DNA of 44,706 bases from an uncultured Pirellulaceae bacterium (GTDB taxonomy: Bacteria > Planctomycetota > Planctomycetia > Pirellulales > Pirellulaceae). Positions 17,275 through 25,954 of this stretch are shown here, piece by piece. Location of the stretch: assembly GCA_937941455.1 (NCBI GenBank), contig CALDHM010000014.1, positions 1 to 44,706 on the forward strand, given 5' to 3'. The notes beneath the pieces were generated by a model. That model did no database searches, was not told the origin of the DNA, and saw only the letters and a program-made list of their open reading frames with translations. Both the position numbers and the translations under genes were made by a program. The first letter of the stretch is position 1, and each line of letters begins with the position of its first letter.

Positions 17275-18990
17275 TCAGGACAGGTAACGATTGAGGAAAT
17301 AAAGCACAACAATCAAGATCGTAAACATAACGGCGATGATCCCGCCGAAGATCAAGTAGGCTTTCAGGCTCGAGCGTTTGTCGCGGGTCGTTTTCGGAGC
17401 GTTGAGGAGCGGCGCCGCAGACGAGGCATCAACGCGGAGTTGGGATAGGTCGGTGCGGCTCCCCTGGTCCAACTCGGCCAAGGAAACAAAATCTAGAAAC
17501 TTTGGATCACCTCGTTTTTTGTTAGACTTGGCCCCAGTGCCTGCGAGGTCTGGAGGCACCGGCTGCGGTTTTTCTGTTGCTGTCTTCGGCGGGGATGGTT
17601 GGTCGGATGGTGCTCGCGGTACCGCAGCGGGTGCAACGGGTTGTTTGGTCGGTGTGGCGATGGATGCAATGGCCGCTACCGCGGGGTGGGCGTTCCCCGC
17701 CGGTTGGGTGATAGGTTGTGGCCCTGATGGGGACTTTGCGAGAGGAGAGGCGTCGCGTTGCGTGGGGCCGGCTGACGAGTCTCCTGGGGTACCTCCTGGA
17801 CCGCGCGGGGTCTGAGCGACTGCCGGTTTGCTTGCTGGTGGGCTCAAGGGAGTTGCCGCTTCTGGTTTCTCGCTCGCCTTCAACGGGAGGACCTGCGTCA
17901 TTTCCTCGGCGTTGGGCGTGGTGAGCGGTTCGGCTTTGACTTTCGTATCGAGCGTCAGGAGGGCGATCGCTTTGTGCACGGCATCGTAAAGTTGTTGGCA
18001 GTCCTGAAAGCGATCGTTGGGATTTTTGCGCATCATTTTCTGGCACAGTCGCCAGACGGGGACCGGGCAATCGTCGCGCATTGATGTCAGGTCGGCAGGC
18101 TCGGCGGTTTGATGTTTGGCGATGCGTTGGGCGATGGTTCCCTCGGGAAACGGCGGATGACCGGCGAGCATGAAGTAAAACGTGCAGCCGAGACTGTAAA
18201 TGTCAGTGCGCTGGTCGACCTTGTGGCTGTCGATCGCTTGTTCGGGGGACAAATAATCCGCCGTCCCCATGACCCGCTCGTTGTGCAGGACCGTCAGGGA
18301 CGACTCCGCATCACGCATCAAGGCTAGTCCCAGATCGAGGAGTTTGATGGTGTTCCGGTCGTGCGAAACCATGAGGTTCGCCGGCTTGATGTCGCGGTGG
18401 ATGATGTTACGCGAGTGGGCGTGTCGCAGCGCGTCGGTGGCTTGCGCAAGGTAATTGAGAGCTGTGAGCACGTCGAGCGGCCCCTCGTCCTTGACCAGGC
18501 GATCGAGGTCGGTCCCCTCCACGAATTCCATCACCATGTAGTGCAAATCCCCTTCGCTTGCCAAGTCGGCGATTTGCGCGACATTGGGATGTTTCAGGGC
18601 CGCGGCGGCACGGCCCTCGACGTAAAAGCGATCGAGATAGCTTTTGTCGGCGGCTCGCGATTTGGGGAGCACCTTGATGGCCCGCAGGTTTTTCGCGATC
18701 TTGTGCTCAGCCAGATAGACGGCGCTCATGCCGCCGCTGCCGAGTAACCGCAGCAAACGATATTGGCCGAGAAAAAAACCTTTGTGTCGTCCCTGCAGCA
18801 ATTGGTCATTCTGCCAAGGCGTCAGCAACCCCTCGGCCAGCAAAAATTCCGTCAGGCGTTGCAGGGAGATTGGCTTTCCCGCCTCGCTTTGGGAAAGCCG
18901 TTTAAGTGCAGGGCCGAGGATCTCCGCCGGTATTACCTGGCTCTTTTTGAGGAGCTCAAGGTAATTTTTGGCAGTCATCTTTTCTGACAT
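17275..18990 (-). CDS. Membrane-anchored Ser/Thr protein kinase
   Basis: A PknB-type kinase of 571 aa. An N-terminal module of 70 residues ends in the planctomycete motif GLLTPWQNDQLLQG. The kinase domain follows (about 77-340) with the glycine loop GSGGMSAVY, ATP-Lys106, catalytic HRDIKPAN (198-205), DLG at 219-221 in place of DFG, and TADYLSPEQ. A long Pro/Ala/Thr-rich linker leads to a C-terminal membrane helix at about 545-567 (FGGIIAVMFTILIVVLYFLN), so the kinase faces the cytoplasm and almost nothing is outside. Start ATG 18990 was taken instead of upstream codons because AAGG precedes it and the N-terminal module starts there. It is cotranscribed with the diheme protein, which may be regulated with it. 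Confidence 0.88.
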   Translation of the reverse strand: MSEKMTAKNYLELLKKSQVIPAEILGPALKRLSQSEAGKPISLQRLTEFLLAEGLLTPWQNDQLLQGRHKGFFLGQYRLLRLLGSGGMSAVYLAEHKIAKNLRAIKVLPKSRAADKSYLDRFYVEGRAAAALKHPNVAQIADLASEGDLHYMVMEFVEGTDLDRLVKDEGPLDVLTALNYLAQATDALRHAHSRNIIHRDIKPANLMVSHDRNTIKLLDLGLALMRDAESSLTVLHNERVMGTADYLSPEQAIDSHKVDQRTDIYSLGCTFYFMLAGHPPFPEGTIAQRIAKHQTAEPADLTSMRDDCPVPVWRLCQKMMRKNPNDRFQDCQQLYDAVHKAIALLTLDTKVKAEPLTTPNAEEMTQVLPLKASEKPEAATPLSPPASKPAVAQTPRGPGGTPGDSSAGPTQRDASPLAKSPSGPQPITQPAGNAHPAVAAIASIATPTKQPVAPAAVPRAPSDQPSPPKTATEKPQPVPPDLAGTGAKSNKKRGDPKFLDFVSLAELDQGSRTDLSQLRVDASSAAPLLNAPKTTRDKRSSLKAYLIFGGIIAVMFTILIVVLYFLNRYLS

Positions 18991-19496
18991 CGATTGGCCT
19001 TGCCTCAAAAAAACGTTGTCGGGAATCGCTCGAGCCAACACCAACGGGCGCCAGCGTCGGTGCGATGGTCGCCTTATCACGCAGCGAATCTCCGGAAGTG
19101 TTTCCCGCGCTTCGCCCCCAAATCTATCGTAGTCATTCGCAAGCCAGTAAAAAAGCCTGCCAAGCGACGAAGCGGTAGGTGCTGGCGTGGAGGCGTCGGG
19201 ACTGGGCTGTTCCCCCCCTACCCTGCTCGACTCATGGTCTCGATTTGAACGCCTAATTCGCTTGAGGGAATGGCCCTTTTGGGCCCTGCGTGCTGTAATG
19301 CAGTTGAGGTCGGCAGGTGAAGCAACTTGAGCGATCGCTTGGAGAATCTCAAAATAACTTTTCAAGGTGCGAATCCGGCAGTAAAACCGACTGGGGAGCG
19401 GTCATGTTGTCCGGACTAATCCACCATTCGATGATTTGGGATTTCGACGGGATCGCGTCGACGTAAGTGGCAGGGTCAACCAACTTGGGGCGCATC
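18991..19496. other. Divergent promoter region of kinase and oxidase genes
   Basis: About 500 bases between divergent genes. An open frame continues upstream of the kinase start, but it encodes no recognised domain. I see no tRNA, repeat or clear promoter hexamer pair. GGGG six bases before GTG 19497 supports the start of the plus-strand gene. Confidence 0.4.
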
Positions 19497-20612
19497 GTGA
19501 ATCAGGGACATGCCGTAATACTCGGCGGAGGCATCGTTGGATTGTCTGTTGCTTGGGAACTGCTCCGACGTAATTGGCGTGTTACGGTGGTGGACGACAA
19601 CCAACCGCGTAATACCTCGTGGGCCAGCGCGGGGGTGTTACTGCCGACGAGCGAAATTTCGGTCCATCCCGTCGATCGACTGTGTTGCCTGGGTACCCGT
19701 TTGCATCGCGAGTGGTCGCGCCGCTTGCACGAACACACGGGAATCGATAACGAATTGCAATTCGGAGGAGGGCTTTACGTCGCGCGGTCGCCGGGGGAGG
19801 TCGCGGCTTTGCTCGGCCAAAGGGAAGTTTGGCGGGACGAGCAAATTGAATTTGAACCGATTGACAATCATTCTGGGCTGTCGCGATTTCCTGAGTTGGC
19901 TTGGTCCGCCATTCGCCGTGCGACATGGGTACCCAGCGAAGGTCAGTTGCGAACCCCGCGGCATCTCCAAGCGTTGCGTCAAGCCCTGTTGATGCGTGGC
20001 GAGCAAGGCTCGATCGTAGTCGGCCGCCAAGTCGCGCTAGAATCGATAGGCGGTCGCGAGTTGGGGGTGCGGGCCGATGGAAGGTTGGTTCGTGGTGATC
20101 TCTTGTGCGTTTGCGCGGGAGCTTGGTCAGGCGAGTTGCTGTCCCAGATTGGCGTCAACTTGCCGACGACACCGGTCCGCGGTCAGATCTTGTTATTCAA
20201 AACGGATGGGCGGTGGGCTGCGAACTATGTCATCAACGAGGGAGTTCGTTATTTGGTGCCCCGGGCCGATGGCCATTTGTTGGTTGGCTCGACCATGGAA
20301 GAGGTTGGGTTTGACTGCCGCACAACCGACGAGGGGCTGCGCGAACTGAGAGAATTCGCGGTGGCAATTCTGCCGGCATTAGCCGGCGCGGAGTCGCTCG
20401 GTGCTTGGGCCGGTTTGCGGCCAGCCAGCTTCGATGGTCTTCCCTACCTTGGAAAAATCGAGGGATTTGACCAAGCCTATATCGCAACCGGTTTGTTCCG
20501 CATTGGGGTGCAAGTCTCACCCGCGGTGGCGGTGGCGATGGCCGATCTGCTGGAAGGTCGCCCCCCCCTACTCGACTTGAGGCCCTTTGCACCGGCCCGC
20601 GTTTTGACTTGA
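19497..20612 (+). CDS. FAD-dependent oxidoreductase, glycine-oxidase (ThiO)-like
   Basis: A flavin amine oxidase of 371 aa of the DAO family. The N-terminal dinucleotide motif GGGIVGLSVAWEL is followed by the acidic ribose contact VVDD; a conserved TSWASAGVLLP substrate-loop sequence and the late GLRPASFDGLPYLG and ATGLFRIGVQVSPAVA segments match glycine oxidase / D-amino-acid oxidases. ThiO makes the glycine imine for thiazole synthesis in thiamine biosynthesis. No thi genes adjoin it, so a general D-amino-acid oxidase role remains possible. The start is GTG: 19497 puts the motif 8 residues in, whereas GTG 19467 adds ten unremarkable residues. Confidence 0.78.
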   Translation: MNQGHAVILGGGIVGLSVAWELLRRNWRVTVVDDNQPRNTSWASAGVLLPTSEISVHPVDRLCCLGTRLHREWSRRLHEHTGIDNELQFGGGLYVARSPGEVAALLGQREVWRDEQIEFEPIDNHSGLSRFPELAWSAIRRATWVPSEGQLRTPRHLQALRQALLMRGEQGSIVVGRQVALESIGGRELGVRADGRLVRGDLLCVCAGAWSGELLSQIGVNLPTTPVRGQILLFKTDGRWAANYVINEGVRYLVPRADGHLLVGSTMEEVGFDCRTTDEGLRELREFAVAILPALAGAESLGAWAGLRPASFDGLPYLGKIEGFDQAYIATGLFRIGVQVSPAVAVAMADLLEGRPPLLDLRPFAPARVLT

Positions 20613-20620
20613 AAAGGAAC

Positions 20621-20650
20621 ACTCCGGTTGGCGGCCGAAGGCCAAGGAGT
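20621..20650 (+). terminator. Hairpin after the oxidase gene
   Basis: ACTCC and TTGGC on one side pair with GCCAA and GGAGT on the other, separated by a two-base bulge and an 8-base loop, starting 9 bases past the stop. There is no T-run, so termination is doubtful; it may instead stabilise the 3' end. Confidence 0.3.
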
Positions 20651-20722
20651 TCTGGCCTGAACTACCCCATCGGCTTGCGATAGAGCGGGATTCCTCGGCG
20701 CGAGAGCCTAATCGAAAACCAG

Positions 20723-20745
20723 CCCTCGCTTAGGCTACAGGTTAC
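20723..20745 (-). repeat. Degenerate copy of a REP-like repeat
   Basis: The minus strand carries a sequence that matches the repeat inside the large pseudokinase gene (41304-41328) at about 18 of 23 positions, including an exact TAAGCGAGGG core. It lies between genes, about 110 bases past the oxidase gene. Confidence 0.4.
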
Positions 20746-20771
20746 GGGTGCTGTCGGCATTGAGATAGGCC

Positions 20772-21008
20772 TTAGGACGAACCAGCTTTGGCCACCGCCA
20801 GGTTATTCTCGATTTCCCGGACACCGGGTAGCGGGCGAATGGCTTCTTGGGCGAGTTGTTTTTCGAAAAAGCTCGTCACGGTCCCGAGCAGCACGACTTT
20901 GTCGTGACCTATCGTGCGAAAATGAACATGTCGGCGTTGCAGATGCGGATGATTGACGAAGACCTGCTGAATCCGTTGTGCCAGTGGTCCCATATCCTGA
21001 CGGGGCAT
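20772..21008 (-). CDS. Small BON-domain protein
   Basis: A protein of 78 aa that is nearly a single BON domain: the helix ERIQQVF-like opening (LAQRIQQVFVNHPHL), then FRTIGHDKVVLLGTVTSFFEKQLAQEAIRPLPGVREIENNLAV-type segments with the conserved VLLGTV turn and the closing VREIENNL strand. BON domains bind membranes or other ligands in envelope proteins and regulators. No signal peptide is present, which is unusual for envelope BON proteins. AAGGAG seven bases before the ATG confirms the start. No partner gene is adjacent. Confidence 0.75.
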   Translation of the reverse strand: MPRQDMGPLAQRIQQVFVNHPHLQRRHVHFRTIGHDKVVLLGTVTSFFEKQLAQEAIRPLPGVREIENNLAVAKAGSS

Positions 21009-21655
21009 GAGCTAACTCCTTTCCAAAAGGGGTCGATGAGCGGCATGCAATGTTCCTTGCGGCGACGCGTAGAATATGCCCGCCGATTCCGCAAGCGGTG
21101 AAATGATTTCGATCCCTAGGACTCGCAACGGAGCTCGATCGGATCGGATCGATCAAATTTGCCGGATGTCCTACCGTGCCGTAATGGCCATCGCACGGAT
21201 TTGGGGGCGGTCAGTCGGGTTGGAGTTAGTCGAAGAGGTTTACTGCCCGCGGTCCGGCATGACTTCGCCGTGAGTCGATTCCTGGTCGAGTTGTCCACTC
21301 AAACGGCGGTTCGTTGCCGGTTGATTCGACCTGATTGGCCCGCGAGTCGTCGGCAATTCCGGGCCCCCAGTTCATAGCGACTGCGAATTAATCTAAATTA
21401 TTCAACTTAAGGTCGATCTCAGAGACCTGTCCCCGTTTCTTCAGCGAGGCCTGGACAGTGAAGATGCGGGTGGAAAGGCCGTGATGACCGTCATTCGGCT
21501 CTGCCGCTGCTCGGGCGACCGCGTGCGACGACTCGGCGTGCGCAGTTTCCTGGGGCTGGATCGATCGTGAAGCTCATTGGTGATTAACGATGAATTGGTG
21601 ATCGATTGGAAGTGAGCGATCCATTTCCTTTTTTGCTTTTTCGGAGAACATCGTC
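21009..21655. other. 647-base region upstream of gcvT, nothing recognised
   Basis: I looked here for a glycine riboswitch because gcvT follows, but found no tandem aptamer cores. Short frames on both strands lack coding support. TTG 21656 of gcvT is preceded by GGAG 9 bases upstream. Confidence 0.45.
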
Positions 21656-22771
21656 TTGGTTGGTACAACTGAAAACTGTCTGAAAACTTCTTTGAAGGGT
21701 TGGCACGTCGCACGCGGTGGCCGCATGGTGGAATTTGCTGGTTGGCTGATGCCGGTCCAGTATTCGTCGATCATCGAGGAGCACAACGCCACGCGCAGCG
21801 CTGTGGGAATCTTCGACGTCTCGCATATGGGCCGATTTTATTTCGACGGCGAAGGTATTGAGGAGTTTCTGGATGGCTTGACGACGCGGCGAATCATCGG
21901 CATCGAGCCGGGGCGGATTCGGTATTCGTTGATGACGAATGAAGCCGGTATGATTCTCGACGATGTATTGGTGTATCGTTTGCCAGAGGGGGGGGAGTTC
22001 CCCTACATGATGGTCGTGAACGCCGGAAACCGAATTAAGATTCTGGATTGGATCAATTCCCAGGGGAGGGGAAAATCGATCCGCTTGCACGATCGCACCA
22101 CAGCGACGGCCATGATCGCCGTCCAAGGCCCCAAGGCCTGCTCGGTAGTAGCGAAACTTGGCACAGTAAACCCTGCGGATCTGAAATACTACGCCTGCAG
22201 TAACGGGACGCTGTGCGGGGTGCCCGCGCTGGTCAGTCGTACGGGCTACACCGGCGAGGATGGCTGCGAGGTGATCATCGCGGCTGATGTAGCGGCCGAG
22301 GTCGCTTCTGCGATCGAGGGGGAGGCACGCAAGGTGGGGGGACTCCCGGCTGGATTGGGCGCACGCGACACCTTGCGGCTCGAGGCGGCGATGCCCTTGT
22401 ACGGCCATGAGTTGACGGAATCGATCAACGCAGCGCAGACCAATTTAGGCTTTGCGATCAACCTAAAGGACCGCCAATTCATTGGCCGCGATGCAATCGT
22501 AGCGGCTAAGGCTGCGAATTTGCCTACACGAATCGGTTTGGCCATCGAGGGCAAGCGGGCGGCGCGTGAAGAGTGCCCGATCCTCCATGGCGGTCAGCGG
22601 GTCGGTTTCGTAACCAGTGGGACGATTTCTCCCACGCTGAACCGAGCGATTTCGATGGGTTACATTGATCCGGCCTATGCCGCGGTCGGCACAGTGGTCG
22701 AGGTCGATATTCGAGGTAAAACGACTCCGGCCACCGTGGAAGCCTTGCCGTTTTACAAGCGGGCCGATTAA
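21656..22771 (+). CDS. gcvT: Aminomethyltransferase (glycine cleavage T-protein)
   Basis: Transfers the aminomethyl group from lipoyl-H-protein to tetrahydrofolate, releasing ammonia. A protein of 371 aa with the N-terminal WHVARGGRMVEFAGWLMPVQY-type opening, the conserved GIFDVSHMGR segment, RTGYTGEDGCE and the GLGARDTLRLEAAMPLYGHE folate-binding stretch. The start is TTG 21656, preceded by GGAG 9 bases upstream; no ATG fits the family start. A run of eight G at 21988-21995 lies in the coding region. It leads a unit with gcvH and the lipoyl-transfer gene. gcvP is not in the window. Confidence 0.93.
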   Translation: MVGTTENCLKTSLKGWHVARGGRMVEFAGWLMPVQYSSIIEEHNATRSAVGIFDVSHMGRFYFDGEGIEEFLDGLTTRRIIGIEPGRIRYSLMTNEAGMILDDVLVYRLPEGGEFPYMMVVNAGNRIKILDWINSQGRGKSIRLHDRTTATAMIAVQGPKACSVVAKLGTVNPADLKYYACSNGTLCGVPALVSRTGYTGEDGCEVIIAADVAAEVASAIEGEARKVGGLPAGLGARDTLRLEAAMPLYGHELTESINAAQTNLGFAINLKDRQFIGRDAIVAAKAANLPTRIGLAIEGKRAAREECPILHGGQRVGFVTSGTISPTLNRAISMGYIDPAYAAVGTVVEVDIRGKTTPATVEALPFYKRAD

Positions 22772-22825
22772 GCTATTCACTGTTGACACGTCATCATCAT
22801 TTTTACAACCTCCAAGGAATGCTTC

Positions 22826-23209
22826 ATGGATCCTAAACAACTCAATTACGCCGAAACTCACGAGTGGGTGTTCGTCGAGAATGGAATCGCGACGGTGGGA
22901 ATCACCTCTCATGCCGTCGAATTGTTGACCGACCTGACTTATATCGAACTCCCTGCCGTGGGAACCAAGGTCAGTGCGGGTAGACCGTTCGGTGAAGTGG
23001 AGTCGGTCAAGGCGACGAGCGACTTGTATAGCCCGGTGGATGGCGAAGTCATCGAGGTGAACACGACCCTGCCCGATCGGTTGGGCCTGCTCAACACAGA
23101 TCCCTATGGCGAGGGCTGGATCATTAAGGTACGAGTCTCGAGCGAAGACTCGTTGAAAAAACTCATGGATCTAGAAGCCTATCAACAGCAGATCGCTGGG
23201 CAGGGGTAA
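22826..23209 (+). CDS. gcvH: Glycine cleavage H-protein
   Basis: Lipoyl-bearing shuttle of the glycine cleavage complex. A protein of 127 aa, with the lipoyl Lys62 in the motif VESVKATSDLYSPV and the family C-terminus GEGWIIKVRVSSEDSLKKLMD. The family opening YAETHEWVFVENG is intact. AAGGAA is seven bases upstream of ATG 22826. It is 54 bases after gcvT and 18 bases before the lipoyl-transfer gene, which fits the need to lipoylate it. Confidence 0.95.
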   Translation: MDPKQLNYAETHEWVFVENGIATVGITSHAVELLTDLTYIELPAVGTKVSAGRPFGEVESVKATSDLYSPVDGEVIEVNTTLPDRLGLLNTDPYGEGWIIKVRVSSEDSLKKLMDLEAYQQQIAGQG

Positions 23210-23227
23210 AGGCTCGTCACCGCTGAG

Positions 23228-23974
23228 ATGAACACGCTGTGGCTGATCGACGACCTGCCGGCCGCCGGGGCTTGGAATATGGCCATGGACCAAGCCTTGC
23301 TCGAATATGTCGACGAGGCCGCCCTGCATGTGCTCCGTTTCTACCGCTGGAGCCCGCCCACGTTGTCGTTGGGGTACTTTCAAAAAGTTGACGAGCGGAC
23401 TGCGCACCCGGCCTCGCAAACGCTTGAGATCGTTCGCCGAGCCTCGGGTGGGGGGGCCATCGTTCACGACCAAGAATTGACCTACAGCCTGATCGTCCCG
23501 ATTAAATCTCGTTGGGCTGAAAGCAACCGTGATATTTACGAGATTGTGCACCGGGCTGTTATTGATTCTTTCGCTCGGCGGGGGATCGTCGCTAGGCTTT
23601 TCGACGACTGCTCGGACGCCCAGAAAATCCACGTGGGCCCGCTGCTCTGCTTTCAACGCCGCGCTAACGGGGATATTCTGATCGGCAATCACAAGGTCGG
23701 CGGTAGTGCCCAGAGACGCAGCCGCAACGCGCTCCTGCAGCATGGCAGTATATTATTGAGGAGATCGGAGTTCGCGCCGGAATTGCCTGGGGTTCACGAG
23801 TTGACCGGGGTCGATATCGACGATCGAGAGTTGGCCGCCGAGTTGTCGGCAGCAATTAGCCAAGCGATGAGGCTGAAGCCCGCAATCTTCGATTTTTCGC
23901 CGGAATTGTTAAACTTGGCCAAAGAGATTGAGCGGCAACGCTTCGGGGCCGATAGCTGGACCAATAACCGCTAA
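23228..23974 (+). CDS. Lipoate-protein ligase/octanoyltransferase family protein (LipM-like)
   Basis: Transfers octanoyl or lipoyl groups to the H-protein and other lipoyl domains. A protein of 248 aa with the acyl-binding RRASGGGAIVHD (70-81), and GNHKVGGSAQRR (153-164), whose Lys156 is the family's invariant Lys. Cys141 in LLCFQRRANGD is placed like the catalytic Cys of LipM, favouring octanoyltransferase over ATP-dependent ligase. No C-terminal accessory domain is present, also as in LipM. It is the last gene of the gcvT-gcvH unit, which makes the H-protein the likely main substrate. Confidence 0.82.
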   Translation: MNTLWLIDDLPAAGAWNMAMDQALLEYVDEAALHVLRFYRWSPPTLSLGYFQKVDERTAHPASQTLEIVRRASGGGAIVHDQELTYSLIVPIKSRWAESNRDIYEIVHRAVIDSFARRGIVARLFDDCSDAQKIHVGPLLCFQRRANGDILIGNHKVGGSAQRRSRNALLQHGSILLRRSEFAPELPGVHELTGVDIDDRELAAELSAAISQAMRLKPAIFDFSPELLNLAKEIERQRFGADSWTNNR

Positions 23975-24041
23975 TTTCCCGTTTTCTTTCCTAGACTTCG
24001 CCGACTTTCCGGAAAAAGTGTAGAAATATACGCCCTTGTGC

Positions 24042-24071
24042 TTGAAATAATGGGTTGCTGTCGAATATGAT
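24042..24071 (+). promoter_or_regulatory. Sigma-70-like promoter of the FHA gene
   Basis: TTGAAA at 24042-24047, an 18-base spacer and TATGAT at 24066-24071, ahead of the FHA gene that starts at 24185. Each hexamer differs from consensus at one position. Confidence 0.4.
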
Positions 24072-24184
24072 TATCGGAAGAAGAATTGGAGAAGACTCTG
24101 AAATGGAACGGGCGCTGGAAGTGATTGGGTTGCGACGCCATTCAGCAAGTCTGAGGTCATGATGAGGTGATTGAGGGAGTACCT

Positions 24185-24868
24185 ATGCAAGTCAAACTGA
24201 AAGTGATCGGCGGCAAGAATGACGGCAAGGAAATCAGAATTTCTGTCCCCGAATTCATTATTGGCCGCGGGGACGATGCACACCTTAAACCTGTCAGTGA
24301 TCTGATCAGCCGGCGCCATTGTTCGATCAAGCTTGACGGAAACAAGGTGATCGTTGCCGACTTGGGGAGTCGGAACGGTAGCTTTATCAACGGCCAGCAA
24401 TTAACTGCTCCGCATGTCGCAAAAGTTGGCGATATCCTCCGCGTTGGTCGGCTGCAATTCGAAATTCTGATCGATGTGGCCCAACCCAGCCAGAAGCGAC
24501 CGAAGGTAGAAGGGGTTGCCGAGGCGGTCGCTCGGACTGCTGAGTCGACCAACAAACAATCTGATAACTTCGAGGACAGCATTTCGAGTTGGCTCGAGGA
24601 GGGACAAGAAGAAGTGTCGATGGCCGACACAACCACGCAGTTGAGTCTGGAAGACACGAAGGCGATCCTGGCCGAGGCGGAACGCAAGGCCCGCGAAAAA
24701 GAACTGATGAAGAAAAATCCTGACTCGGGTATCTTCAAACGTGACGAAAGCCCAAGTGGCGAAAAGAGGCAGGGGACCGGAAAGTTGCCCCCGTTGCCCA
24801 AACGAAGTCATGAAACATCGAAAGTGGCAGCGGACGATGTCTTGCGAAAGTTCTTTAACCGGCGCTAA
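24185..24868 (+). CDS. FHA-domain protein
   Basis: A protein of 227 aa whose first 100 residues form an FHA domain that binds phosphothreonine. Key residues are Arg28 in IIGRGDD, the SRRH loop (42-45), Asn64 in LGSRNGS and the FING turn (67-70). The rest is charged and low-complexity (a long helix ILAEAERKAREKELMKK, then a basic tail KVAADDVLRKFFNRR). No kinase domain is present, so its ligand would be a phosphorylated partner, plausibly a substrate of one of the Ser/Thr kinases here; that is inference. AGGGAG six bases before ATG 24185 decides the start over a GTG 18 bases upstream. Confidence 0.85.
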   Translation: MQVKLKVIGGKNDGKEIRISVPEFIIGRGDDAHLKPVSDLISRRHCSIKLDGNKVIVADLGSRNGSFINGQQLTAPHVAKVGDILRVGRLQFEILIDVAQPSQKRPKVEGVAEAVARTAESTNKQSDNFEDSISSWLEEGQEEVSMADTTTQLSLEDTKAILAEAERKAREKELMKKNPDSGIFKRDESPSGEKRQGTGKLPPLPKRSHETSKVAADDVLRKFFNRR

Positions 24869-25393
24869 TCGCAAGGTAAAAGGACCTCAAGAGATTGTTG
24901 ACGCTTGCAGACAGTCGCTCTTTCGGTACGCGGCCAGATGGATTGGGTTTACTGGCTTCGATTATTACCCGCTCTAACAGCTTTGGCTGTTCGTTGCTCT
25001 ATTTTTTGCTAATTGTTCGATTCGAAGAGAAGTCCAGGATCAGCTTAAACAAGCGCCTCATTGCAATCGCATTGGGTCGACTATCTATCGGCCACTTTCG
25101 CCTATTCAAAGGCATTTTTTATGCGATTAGAGTTCCCAGTCGAGAATGACGGCTTTTGCGAACTTGAAACCATGCTGTCAAATGTTTAGAGAACCTCGTT
25201 TTTGCATCAAATAAATCGCTCCTGGCGGCGAACTTTTAAGTGGGAGCTACACAGTTTTTTTACAAAATTGCCGATTGGAGACCAAAAAAACTCGGGAACA
25301 GGCTGCCACGATCGACCTTTTCCTGGCGAACCCTTGAATGCCAAGTCGCGTAGCTTGGGTACAATATTTTGCAGCTGTAACGGGAGAAATGTT
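24869..25393. other. Intergenic region upstream of the sigma factor
   Basis: 525 bases with no gene. TACAAT at 25360-25365 resembles a -10 box, with a TTGAAT 20 bases before it, an over-long spacer. Near 25161 TTGAAA is 17 bases upstream of TAGAGA, a second weak candidate. No terminator or tRNA was seen. Confidence 0.4.
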
Positions 25394-25954
25394 TTGGCAG
25401 GTGAAATGAATGTCTTGGTCGATCGTTGTTTGAACGGTCAAGAATCCGCGTTCGCCGAACTGTTTCGACGGTATCAGGGCATGGTCTATGGATTGTGCAT
25501 GAGAATGTTGGGGCAACGTGAGGAGGCGGAAGACGCAACCCAAGAAACGTTTGTGCGGGTATGCAGAAATCTGCATCAATGGGATCCGCAGCGAGCCTTC
25601 GAGCCGTGGTTGATGACCATTGCGGGCAATCGTTGCCGGACTCGCTTGGCATCCCGAAAACGACGGCCCAATTCGGTTTCTCTCGACCACCCGATTGCGG
25701 ATCAATCGTACTTGGAATCGGAGGCCAAGTATTTGGCCGAAGAAGTGGCCACCGTAGTGGGTACTCTTAAAAGCGAATTGCGAGAAGCCTTTTTGTTGTG
25801 CTATCGCGACGGATTAGCGTATCAGGAGATTGCCGATCGGCTCGATGTGCCCCTTGGCACCGTGAAAACATGGGTGCACCGAGCACGCAAAGAACTTGTT
25901 GATCGTTTGAGAAAGCGAGGAACCTTGCATGGCCAAACCTCTGCGATGCGATGA
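25394..25954 (+). CDS. ECF sigma factor
   Basis: An RNA-polymerase sigma factor of 186 aa with region 2 (SAFAELFRRYQGMVYGLCMRM, then REEAEDATQETFVRV) and region 4 (LPLCYRDGLAYQEIADRLD-style helix-turn-helix, here in FLLCYRDGLAYQEIADRL, followed by GTVKTWVHRARKEL). No region 1 or 3. The start is TTG 25394, which has GGGAG seven bases upstream; ATG 25406 in the same frame is an alternative with a poorer site. It overlaps the next gene by 26 bases, the usual layout of a sigma/anti-sigma pair. The inducing signal is unknown. Confidence 0.88.
   Translation: MAGEMNVLVDRCLNGQESAFAELFRRYQGMVYGLCMRMLGQREEAEDATQETFVRVCRNLHQWDPQRAFEPWLMTIAGNRCRTRLASRKRRPNSVSLDHPIADQSYLESEAKYLAEEVATVVGTLKSELREAFLLCYRDGLAYQEIADRLDVPLGTVKTWVHRARKELVDRLRKRGTLHGQTSAMR

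Noticed and set aside
21378-21655. Glycine riboswitch upstream of gcvT
   Set aside because: I looked for tandem aptamer cores and saw none.
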